Both the position numbers and the translations under genes were made by a program. Below, piece by piece: positions 20,931 to 30,919 of a DNA stretch of 64,000 nucleotides; the stretch's first letter is position 1, and every line of letters begins with the position of its first letter. This stretch comes from Gracilariopsis chorda (taxonomy: Eukaryota > Rhodophyta > Florideophyceae > Gracilariales > Gracilariaceae): positions 372,001-436,000 of the forward strand of contig NBIV01000010.1 in NCBI GenBank assembly GCA_003194525.1, given 5' to 3'. The notes beneath the pieces are model-generated. The model was given only the letters and a program-made list of their open reading frames with translations. It made no database searches and was not told the DNA's origin.

Positions 20931-23900
20931 GTGAGCCAAAAATTATGGCGGACGTTGATGAACATGGAATTAGTAAAGCTTTTCGATTAATTTGATGATC
21001 AAGACGTCTTTTGCCAGTGAGAGAGAGTCTTTTTCGAAACTATATTGATCGTGTTTTCTTTGAGCGCTTTAGTTGAAGGAGAACAAAAAGAGGGTTCACG
21101 GCGGTGAGAAGTACGCTTTAGCGGCCTGTGAGAGTGTTCAAAACAACAAATTTGGTCCACAATTGCGTCGTGTGGAGTCATTGGCACTTATGTTTTCAGT
21201 GCATGATCGTGTAATGGTACAGAAAAATGATTAGATATTCGACAAATGTTGTGTGTACACAATTTGTGTTATTCGGAGTCGCTCATTTAAAGTGCAAACA
21301 AACACATGTCGCTAAAGCCAGACGAGCCAAGAGACACAGAAGGCAAACCTCGGATAAACTGAGAGTGCCAAATTAAATGCAATAAATTTTGACTGGTTTT
21401 CTAGAACCACCAACGAGAATTAAACTATTTCTGACTGCCCTCTTGTAAAATGCAGTCAAGCCAAAAGGGTGCTGATGCAGTGAAAACCTTGACTAGATTT
21501 GACTGGCAGTTGAAGAAATCAATTTAGATGCGTTTGGATGTTGATGCTAGACTGGAAATTCAATGACACTGACTGTTTTTGTAATTCTTGTATACAGGAT
21601 GTTATCAAATTTAATCTTTCCTAAAAAGATTTATCCAGTGGCCAATTTCTGACTCTTGCCTTTTAAAGTCATCTTGTCAAAGTTGTTCTGCCCTCAGTAA
21701 ATTTTAGCCATAGTAAAGGAGAAACCCTTTCACTTTCGAAAATAACCGATTTGTATTTGACAAGAAATGCAGTCCAGTATGATGGTGGAGTCGCAAGATT
21801 TTTGTTTCTTCAGACGGACTGAAGAAAGCAGTATTCAGAACACTTCTTGTTCTATATACAATTTGTTTCGTATGTCATTTGTGAAAATCTCCTATTTGTC
21901 GATAGAAAGATTTTATCTTCGTCAAAGCTTCTTCATTATCATGGAGATTTGCTAGAGCTTTTAGTTTTCAAAACTGCGATCCTATGGGAAGACCATATCG
22001 TTCTTACTGTTCTTCCCAAAATCGGTAGAATTTGTCTTTATCGTACCATTTGTGTGTGTACGTCTCTGTATGCCTTTGATACGGCTTGTCACCACATGAA
22101 TAACCTCTTCAGTATTTTTCTCTGCACAACTTGCTTAGCCCCTTGTTAGTGTGGCTTCGTCAAACACTCCATTCTTTTGGTTGATAGATCACCTGAATTG
22201 TGGCACATTTGCTCTCAACCTCGGTTTTAATATCTCTTAAGAATTGACCGAGTTGTATCCAGCAAATTTTCCTTTCTTTCTATGTATATCAGCGCGGTGT
22301 AAGACCACACGTAGTTATGGTGAAAAAGGTTCGGACAGGTTTTGATGTCACTTCCAAAATTTCAGCTTCAAAAACATGATAGTTTGGGAGACAGTAGCTT
22401 TTATATGTCTCGAATTTTAGCTTTTTCATTAGAAAGAAAGAACAAATATGTAAACGCGGTGGCTAATATATCGATTAATTACTTACTGAAATAAACTTTT
22501 TCGGCGACGCGTTAAAAACATTTGCTGAGAAATGTCGGCGCTGATGTTCCCTTTTCTGTGCCATGGCCATCGTTACTTTTTTGCTAGAATTCCGGGCCCA
22601 TAAGCATCAAGGTTCAAAACAACAAGGCAATGTTTTGCATAAATGTTTTAGGCAATTTACAATGCGAATGCAGCATACCGCCTTAAGTGAGCCTATTTGT
22701 CCACAAGTCGCTGAAATGTACACGCGAATAATTGCATGTCTGGATTGTGCTTAAAAAGAAGCGATTGACACTGATAGCTTTCGTGACGATCGCTAGAATG
22801 ACGTTTCTGTGCCGCCGGCGACCCTTTTGAAGCCAAGAATGCCCGAGCAACCAGGTTATCCTTGGTAAAATGCTCTAGACACATAGGTCGGTCTTGTACG
22901 TGTAGGTTACAAATTGTGCACCTTTCCGTTCATGGATATACCCGTATGCCACACTAGGGTTGTATGTGACGTGTACAGATGGAACGACGAATGACAATGC
23001 AATCTACTCGCGAGTTCAGAGTCACCTCTCTTCTTGGAAGCCTTGCAGCTATTGAAACGAAGAGTATGCCCTCAGAAGCTCGATGTGCTTCTTGCTATAC
23101 GAAGTCCACGATCCAACCACTGCTGCTTCTTCAATCTTTTGCGATAGCGATATCAACTACAAGACAGAGCACCGAGGTCCCGTGGAACATGAACGACTCG
23201 AAATTCTAGAGCGTGGAGAGAAGATCTCCGGGCGTGTGCCACTCGCAGCACAACGTGTGTTAGAGAAGGCCTTCTCCTAGATGCTAATCGCCTGGCTCAC
23301 TCAGGGAAACTGATTTCAATCCAGGATTTGTAGGCGAAAGCTTTCCTGCCCCAATGTAACCTTATCCATCATGTGAATCAAAGCAAATATCATCACTTAC
23401 AGCACCAAAATGTGCTTGAAGTACATGTCAATATGGTACGAGTAGTGAAGGTATGTTGTGATGAAATTAATCATACTAGAACTGATTTGTTTACGAAGCA
23501 ATCATCATTCAGACCCGGGATGTGGTTAAACTCGTCTGGGCGAAAGGGTTTGAGGTTGAAGCAATCATAACATGCCTATAGAGCTGCTGGTGTCGAGTCT
23601 CTGTTTGGTGACAATGCGCTGAGGGATCACTCAGGAACCGCCAGTGACCCCGCTATGGGCCGTGGTGTGCCGACCTTTCTGTCGATCCGTTCTCGGTCTT
23701 CCCGTAGAAGCTTGGTGCTGATCTTTCCATGTTCCGAGATAGTAGCTAGTGAGCGCAACACGGCTGCTGCAAGGTGAAAGCAAGCAGCAGTCATCGGCTA
23801 CATTCCGGCAACATGAATAGAGATTGGTACTACGGGACAGAGAAAATCTTTCTTTCCGAGGAGCTTTACGTACATAGAGTTTAGCATGCTAGACGAAGAA

Positions 23901-24755
23901 CAGCTCCCCTGTAGTGTACGATTCTACCACAATGCCGTAATCAGGTAATGTGTGCCCATAAAAAAGAAGAAGAAGAAGCACGGAGAAACAAAACGGATCA
24001 GTAAGTGGGTCTCCATCAAGAAATCGGCATTCGTGGCAGGTACTAACTTCTTAGAGATTCAGTTCGTCGCAGTCGGAATTAGGTTTTGCCCGCCCGCGTC
24101 AAACAACAACCACCGTCATCCTTGGATGTACATAGACGTTCAGACACTAGTCCCTCCCCCGCTTCCAGTCATGGAACAATAAAGCTCGTTCATTCGCTTT
24201 ATTACAAACAAAAGCGGGGACGCGCCGTTCTTGGGAACCGGAAGGGACGCCCTCACAGAGAGCACAGTAGTACGGGATATCGGTTGGCAATGCAATTTAG
24301 GAACCTGTTGGCTTGTCAATGACATTCAAGTGCGGCCATGCAACAACGGTGTGGGCCCAGTTTTCGAGACGCAAGTGGAGAAGCTGTTCCCGGCACTCCT
24401 ACTACAGACAGCCTCCCCATCTAATGCAAAGCGTATCGTCGCCGCTGCTCACAGGAACGCGAGAGGATTCTAATTGCAACTATCCTTGACACTGGAACGG
24501 TTATATAGAGAACACTATGACTGATGAAGTTGTTACCACACAGCATCAAAGCACCCCCACGAGTGGCAGAGGGCGCCGGCGTACGAGACAACCGCCTCGC
24601 CGTCAGCGCTCTCGGGCTCCGTTGCGCACGCGGCAGCCATCAACATACGTCACCCTATCGCTCGCCGATGCATCTAACGTTACAGTTCAACCACTCCTGC
24701 CCATCAACCCCGCTTTGTACGTAACTAGCGCGCAAGCATCGTCGATAGCTCCGTT
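20931..24755. other. AT-rich gene-poor stretch
   Basis: Almost 4 kb with no gene I can support. Open frames are all under about 100 codons, do not look like proteins, and the base composition is visibly more AT-rich than its neighbours. An 80-codon frame at 24517-24759 overlaps the 3' end of the malic enzyme gene by four bases and is probably chance. Old, unrecognisable transposon remains are the likeliest content. Confidence 0.5.
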
Positions 24756-26399
24756 CTAGAACGCCAATCGTCCTGGCTCGTACATGCCTTGTCGTATCTT
24801 TCCTAGATCCATTTTGCTAACGTCTGCTTGATTCAACCCAAGCTGCACCGCTTCGTCACACACTGCCTTAGCGATTGCTGCGGAAATGTCAAGAAGTGAG
24901 GACAAATCTGGGTACATGCAGCCTGCGTCAAGCTGCTCTGCGTCGACGAGCGTACTTAACGTATCAGCCGCAGCAAGGAGCATCGAGTCTGGAATGCTTA
25001 TCGTCTGAGAAAGCAGTACGCCCAGCCCAATCCCTGGGAATATATATGCGTTGTTACCTTGTCCTGGTATCATGGTGCGTCCGTCCTGCAACTTCACAGG
25101 CGCAAAGGGTGACCCCGAAGCATAGATTGCCCTACCGTCACTGTACTTATAGGCATCCTCCGCTGTGCATTCCGCCTTGCTTGTGGGATTACTCAGTGCG
25201 AAGACTATTGGTTTTTTGTTGGTATGTGCCATCTCCCTTATAACTTCTTCCGTAAATGATCCAGCGATTGTACTGACGCCAATCAATGCTGTTGGCTTCA
25301 GAACCTTCACAAGTTGCAGTAATCCCCCATTTCCAACTTGCGCAACATCGTCATTCACCTTGTGTGCAAAGTCGCGCTTTGCACTGCTGACGTTTGCTCG
25401 TCCTTCGTACACTAGTCCCCTCGAATCCACGAACCAACACTTCTTCTTAGCTTCCTCCTCCGGCATTCCTTCCCGTTTCAACGCCAATACAATCAGCCTC
25501 GCAATCCCAATACCAGCGCTTCCAGCACCCAAGAACAGGAACTTGTGCTCGCCCAACGTGGGGTATACATCCTCCACACGCAACGCACTAAGAATCCCAG
25601 CCAGTCCAACTGCTGCTGTCCCCTGTATATCATCATTGAAGCTACAGACTCGGTTGCGGTACTTGTCGAGCAATCGCAACGCGTTGGCGTTCCCAAAGTC
25701 TTCAAACTGGATTAGGCAGCTCTTCCCAAATCGTTCCACAGCCGCATTCATGAACTCCTCGACGAAGTCATCGTACTCAGCCCCTGTCACGCGGTCCTGA
25801 TCCAAACCAATATAGTTATCGTTATCACGAATAGATTGGTTGTTGCAGCCCACATCCAGGACAACAGGAAGACAGTTCTCCGGGTTTATACCCCCGCACG
25901 CCGTATAGAGCAGCAGTTTTCCTACCGGTATACCCATGCCATTAGCTCCTAAGTCTCCCAAACCTAGGATACGCTCACAGTCAGATACAACGATAGCCTT
26001 CACACTGTGCTCGGGCCAATTGCTAAGCACTTGATCAACACGACCTCTTTGATCAATGCCGATCCACAAACCTCGCAAGGGAATATGCAAGTCCGAGTAA
26101 CGTTGGCACGCTTCTCCAACAGTGGGTGTATATATCATGGGGAGCAGCCGTCGTACATTAGTCTGCACAGCGGCAAAGAACAGCTGTTCATCGCTGGCCA
26201 AAACGTGCATGAGGAACTGATAGCGCGAAAGGGAATTAGGTAGATTGCTTAAAGCTTGTAGTACGCGATGTATCTCATGCTGCAGGGAGCGCGGACCCGC
26301 GGGATGCACAAGACCAACGAGACAGTTCTCTTCGCGTTCTTCAAGAGTAAAACGGCGGGATCGATTTGTACGGGCACTGGAAAGCACAGGATGCGACAT
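24756..26399 (-). CDS. NAD(P)-dependent malic enzyme
   Basis: 547 residues, the usual length for a eukaryotic malic enzyme without a targeting leader. It oxidatively decarboxylates malate to pyruvate with reduction of NAD or NADP and needs a divalent metal. Visible signatures are YTPTVGEACQ in the N-terminal part, the malate-binding block GLGDLGANGMGIPVGK, the metal-site residues in FEDFGNANA and FNDDIQGTAAV, and the dinucleotide fold FLGAGSAGIGIA. The ATG at 26399 gives a short Ser/Arg-rich N-terminus (SARTNRSRR) that is not a convincing transit peptide, so a cytosolic enzyme is likely. Cofactor preference cannot be judged by eye. No intron is needed. Confidence 0.93.
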   Translation of the reverse strand: MSHPVLSSARTNRSRRFTLEEREENCLVGLVHPAGPRSLQHEIHRVLQALSNLPNSLSRYQFLMHVLASDEQLFFAAVQTNVRRLLPMIYTPTVGEACQRYSDLHIPLRGLWIGIDQRGRVDQVLSNWPEHSVKAIVVSDCERILGLGDLGANGMGIPVGKLLLYTACGGINPENCLPVVLDVGCNNQSIRDNDNYIGLDQDRVTGAEYDDFVEEFMNAAVERFGKSCLIQFEDFGNANALRLLDKYRNRVCSFNDDIQGTAAVGLAGILSALRVEDVYPTLGEHKFLFLGAGSAGIGIARLIVLALKREGMPEEEAKKKCWFVDSRGLVYEGRANVSSAKRDFAHKVNDDVAQVGNGGLLQLVKVLKPTALIGVSTIAGSFTEEVIREMAHTNKKPIVFALSNPTSKAECTAEDAYKYSDGRAIYASGSPFAPVKLQDGRTMIPGQGNNAYIFPGIGLGVLLSQTISIPDSMLLAAADTLSTLVDAEQLDAGCMYPDLSSLLDISAAIAKAVCDEAVQLGLNQADVSKMDLGKIRQGMYEPGRLAF

Positions 26400-27035
26400 G
26401 CTGGATGTGATGGAGTGAAGATCAATGTGCGTGAGCGAGGTGTGTGATGAATTAGCGTGATGAAAATCGGTGGGAGAGTTGTAGTAGTAGACCGTTCGGC
26501 AAAGCTTGTGAAGTTCAGACGCTGATGTAAGCAGACAGCGCCAACAGCGCTCTCATGTACTAAGGGTAGTTGTGGAGAATGAAGGCTAGATTGATAACCT
26601 TAACCCTTACCTTCATGCAGAGAAATCTATCGTATTGACCGCAAAGTCGGAAACACCCTCCATGCCTCGTGAACTTGCTCGTACTGCACAGCAAGCAGCG
26701 CTTCTATCTGGAAGACAAATCTGAACGCCAGCAATGAGGAAACTGGACATTTGGGTGAAGCCTTTTTGTATGGCATGACGGCAGTGGAAGCTGAAAGATC
26801 CTCCTTTACATACGTATATTTGATGATGTGAACGTGCGACCCTGGGTGTAAGGATATTGGACAAAAGCAGGGGCGCATCTTGATAGTTCGGAGAAGAACG
26901 GGTTGTTGACCCTTAACGGACGCCTGGAATAAGACGGTCCGGGCTTACTCCTCTCATCCTCTCTGCGGTAAGGAAAGGATCAGTGCCAAATCCATAGAAG
27001 CATGTGCGTGTCAAGCACAAAGAAGCTGTGATGGT
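26400..27035. other. intergenic region between malic enzyme and TENA-like gene
   Basis: No gene seen. It must contain the malic enzyme promoter and the 3' end of the TENA-like transcript. Confidence 0.5.
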
Positions 27036-27875
27036 TTATATGTGGGACTTAAAAGTACATTGGCCGGGATAGTGACCTTTTCTTCCGCATGTGCAGACCG
27101 GGATATTACTTTCATCGGACATTAGTGTAGTGTGCTCCAGAACTGCTGCGGACCTCCTCGCGATCTCTTCAAATGTTTTGCCGGCCTTTTCAAACTGATC
27201 TCCGACCTCAGGCGACTTAAACAAACGATCCAGAATGCGCTCGGTTTCATCGATTCCTTCGAATGTGTCCTTGCGCGTGATGTGTTGAGCGATGCGCTCA
27301 AACTGCGCTGGGATCGGTTCGCCACGACTGCAACACAGTTCCCAAGACTGCCATGTCGCAAGCATGTATGCCCAGATAGCTGTGATGGCGACAGCTGGAG
27401 GGGCGTCTGGGGCTGTTGAAGCTTCAATCAGTTGAACCAGTCTGGCTCCCGGGGAAGATAACCGCGCATCTGAATTGATGTCTAAGCCCCAGAGAATCGC
27501 AAACTCGGTGAGAAACCGAGCATCTTCAGTGGCAATACGCAATAGGGGAAACTCGATATCGGGCACTGATGCTCGCACAATGTCAGCAGTGCGTTTGGCA
27601 CCCTCTACAACAGCTATTGATGTGGAAGTGATATCAAGAAGCCAACGTGTGTACTGAGGGGCAGAAAGGGCACACTTTGAAAGATCCTGGTAGAACGTAT
27701 TGAGAGTGAGTCCGGACCATTCGTTGTGGTACTTCAGAATCCAGTTGTCGACGAAGCGCACTTGCTTTTCCACAAGCACGTTTGGAATCGTATCCTGTTC
27801 TTGATCTTCCTTCTTCTGGAGGGCGAAAGGGGATGACGCGGCGGCAGATGAGGAGCGCTGACGACGGTTTTGCAT
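27036..27875 (-). CDS. TENA/THI-4-like protein with C-terminal Cys cluster
   Basis: 279 residues, ATG at 27875, no intron needed. The middle part (about residues 45-230) is all-helical and reads like the TENA/haem-oxygenase fold: a region around LTLNTFYQDLSKCALS followed by YTRWLLDITSTSIAVVEGA, the place where family members have their first long helices. TENA proteins include aminopyrimidine hydrolases that salvage thiamin and many members of unknown role. The last residues hold CTCGRKGHYPGQC, a possible small zinc site not usual for the family. The assignment rests on pattern only, and the substrate is unknown. Confidence 0.55.
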   Translation of the reverse strand: MQNRRQRSSSAAASSPFALQKKEDQEQDTIPNVLVEKQVRFVDNWILKYHNEWSGLTLNTFYQDLSKCALSAPQYTRWLLDITSTSIAVVEGAKRTADIVRASVPDIEFPLLRIATEDARFLTEFAILWGLDINSDARLSSPGARLVQLIEASTAPDAPPAVAITAIWAYMLATWQSWELCCSRGEPIPAQFERIAQHITRKDTFEGIDETERILDRLFKSPEVGDQFEKAGKTFEEIARRSAAVLEHTTLMSDESNIPVCTCGRKGHYPGQCTFKSHI

Positions 27876-28467
27876 GCTTCACGAAACTGGCGGGGATATC
27901 GAAGCGTGTCTTGCAAAACGTGCGTTCAGACGGCTCTTCAACGGGTAAAGGGAAGCTGTCGGATTAAGTCCACGGCTGGAACGTGATTCCGACGGGCACT
28001 CCGAGACACAAGAGAACGGAAGGTGGAGTGCCTGCCATGAATAGCTGCAACCGTCTCACTCGCAAACAAACATGCTCTCCTCAGCAGGACAACATTGTCC
28101 GAACGAGTTCGGTGAAAGGAGTAGAGCACGAACGGTAGTGGTGGAGGTCCGAGCCACGCAGTTGGCGTAACGTAGATAACGCCGGCGTGATTTGGAAGGT
28201 TACAAAAAATATGAGTGCAGCAACGCACACAACTACTCTGTAGAGTGATACCCTTGTAACCTTACAGACACTGCGCATTGCTGCGCCATAGATCTGTTGC
28301 TTGTACTCCGTACGCCAACTTGACTGCGTATGACGCATGCTGCACAGCTTCCCTTCGCCATTCTTGCCACGATCTTTCGCGCACAGTAAACCTTTACAAC
28401 AGGAAGGAACACGCACTCTCCTTTTCGATGCTGACATGTCCAACGTAACCGTTTAGAGTTTTCATCC
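27876..28467. other. intergenic region
   Basis: Lies between two minus-strand genes. One frame (28437-28081) could encode about 118 residues with a single hydrophobic segment, but nothing supports it as a gene. Confidence 0.4.
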
Positions 28468-29361
28468 TTACAACTGTTCTTCTATGTCCAAAGAGCCCAG
28501 CGGCTCTTCTTCCTCATCCAACACATCTGGCACAGCAATAACAAGAGGCGTGTTCTCCGGTGGTGTCCCTGCACTTCTCGGCAATGGTGAAGGAGAGACA
28601 GAAGCTAAAATATCGGAAGTTTGTCCCACTGGTCTCGAGTCACCACCCAATGATGTCCCAAGAGCGCCTGCTGTCGACGGCTCTGGACTGCGTTCCGCGG
28701 ATGGTGTCACAGTTTGCTTTCCCATCTCCCCGGTCGTTCCACGAAAATTAAAGCGAGGCTTCGTGGTTGCCTTCGCCTTGGTTTTCGTGGATCTCCTAGA
28801 TCTGGCCGTTGCCTTCGGACACAGTTTGCTCCCATGTTCGCAACACGACTCAAGTCCGCTCCCCTCCACTCCAGAAAGCGCCGCCAGTGCCATTGCCGAA
28901 AACATATTCCTGCAGAATGTAGGACAGCACGCTGCTCTAAAGCTTTTGTCACAGAACGATACGTACGACTCTGCACATGCTAGACATACACACTGAGACG
29001 AGCTTGCAACGGATTCGTCTTTCTCCGCCCCCGAGAAGGTTGGTCTGAACTGCCTTTCTGTTGTTTTCATTTCCAGGTACAGCTGACTCGCCAACGCGCC
29101 AAAGTGCTCGAAGTCCGACTGAGAGAAGCAGACAGTCCCGTCTGTGTGTCTGTTTCCATGTCGCTTCAACGAATTCATCAGTTCACGTGCTTCATCCTCG
29201 CCCAACCATTCTGAGGCGCTTCTTTCTGCTCTTTTTAAAGCATCATTCACTTCTGAGGACGGTGCACACTCCGCTCTCGCGGACTGTGCCGCTCCTCCCC
29301 CGACTGTTGCATATAGAACCAGAAAGGGTAGCACAAGTTGAACAAAAGCATTGCCATACAT
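28468..29361 (-). CDS. secreted Cys-rich protein, unknown function
   Basis: 297 residues with a clear signal peptide (VQLVLPFLVLYATVGGGAAQS, cleavage likely near residue 26). A central region of about residues 120-180 has clustered cysteines (CVCLACAES, CDKS, CCPTFC, CCEHG), suggesting a disulphide-stabilised extracellular domain. This is followed by a Lys/Arg-rich then Ser/Pro-rich linker and a strongly acidic end (LDEEEEPLGS). No family is recognised. The coherent layout of signal, Cys domain and linker makes a chance ORF unlikely. Probable destination: cell surface or extracellular matrix. Confidence 0.6.
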   Translation of the reverse strand: MYGNAFVQLVLPFLVLYATVGGGAAQSARAECAPSSEVNDALKRAERSASEWLGEDEARELMNSLKRHGNRHTDGTVCFSQSDFEHFGALASQLYLEMKTTERQFRPTFSGAEKDESVASSSQCVCLACAESYVSFCDKSFRAACCPTFCRNMFSAMALAALSGVEGSGLESCCEHGSKLCPKATARSRRSTKTKAKATTKPRFNFRGTTGEMGKQTVTPSAERSPEPSTAGALGTSLGGDSRPVGQTSDILASVSPSPLPRSAGTPPENTPLVIAVPDVLDEEEEPLGSLDIEEQL

Positions 29362-30919
29362 TGCAGTTGCACTGCGTGTGTGTCAAGCTGTAGGAACATT
29401 CTTCAGCTTAAGAACAACTGTTCCAAGTACTAATCGTCGGTCGCACTGCACAATGTTGCACGACGACTATATCGTGAGATGCATGCACGTGCACCTACAC
29501 AGCTTATTCCTTGTACAGCATTGTTTGCCGCTAGTCTGTCGAACCCATTCCCTTACTGTTCGGATCATGGTCGTTTTCGTTATCGAAGGGTTACAGGAGG
29601 GCCATTCCACGACCATTGATAAACGGTGATGAGCATGAGTGTTATGCGATCACTGGCATGACGGATAGAAAACAACTGCCTCTGCGACCGCGACTTACAT
29701 GTGTGCAACTTTCGGGGCGAGGACGGATCTGTCCAATTCTCATCACCGCTGTCGTCGTCCATCTACGTGGAGAAGATGCAACCTGTTTCGCGTTTCGATA
29801 ATGAAATCAGGGCCAACTGTTTTTCCTCTTTCCTGAATACCAAATGATGCGGAAGGCCCGGTCCTTGCTATCGAGTATGGCCGATATTTGGGGCGGAAGA
29901 TTTGCAGTCATGACACGTTCCGGATCTCCTTGAAGAGATTGCATATGCTGCAAATGGCGCTTAATGAGCTGAAATTGTGACTTCTGTTAGAAGACTATGC
30001 TTATGCCCACCGGAGTTGATGCCCGAGATCCACGCGCGGGTGAGAAGAGCACCGTTTTTTGTTACCGATCATGCACATCGGTTTTAAAAGCAGCTCCTAA
30101 GAAGGCGCAATAGACCGAACATATGTAAGCTTCTGCCGGATCATAGATCACACAGAACCGCTAGGTACCTTCGGTATATAGAGAGGTAGTGAAACAGAAC
30201 ACTTGAAACCAGTGGAGAAGGGCATACCTTTGGTACGATGTGCACATCATCGACACCGGGATTAGCACTTTGAGTTGGAGATAAGAGACAGCCTCGTAGC
30301 TATTTCTGGTGAATACAGCTGTAAGGCAACAGTCGAGATCCACCGGCGGTGCCATTCACGCCACGACACATTTCTCCCCCCCAGCCTACCCCGCCGGCTG
30401 TCTCGCCACTGTTAGTCGGGGCGACCCTTCGCTGCACGAAAGGATCGAATTGGGGCTTCTTCAACCTGCGGTGACCAACAAACAAGACCCGCGAAACATC
30501 AATCATAGCGAACTCTCGGGCTTGCCATGTCTTGAGTTGTTATCGAAGCTCAGCAACGACTTGAGGAATGTACTCACGGCATCTGACTCGCTCGAGGAAC
30601 AGAACGTGCGAAAAAGAATAGAAGAGTATCACGAACAACGTAGACGATATGTAGTATGTAGAGGTCAAAAGCCAGACGACATCCGTACTTTACAACAAAC
30701 TCCGACAACATCCGGTCCCAATCGTGCAACAAACAAAACAAAACAAACAAAGGCAACAAACGAAGGCGAACCTTTCACTCTATATACACACAACCGCGCG
30801 AAACAACTTGCTCTCAGTGCCACGGTGCGATTTCAAATTGAACAATCTACATCCCCACACAACCATCATCCCCCTTCACAATCACATGCACAATCACAAG
30901 CAAACCACGATGTCACCAA
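29362..30919. other. intergenic region upstream of the secreted gene and downstream of the kinase
   Basis: No convincing gene. A plus-strand frame of 229 codons (30309-30998) overlaps the kinase 3' end; its composition (Gln/Asn/Thr/His-rich, no structure) looks like chance. Confidence 0.45.

Noticed and set aside
24517-24759. 80-codon frame overlapping malic enzyme by four bases
   Set aside because: Arg/Thr/Ser-rich, converges into the malic enzyme stop, nothing indicates translation.
28081-28437. 118-codon frame with one hydrophobic segment
   Set aside because: Length expected by chance, no signal or family features, no support from context.
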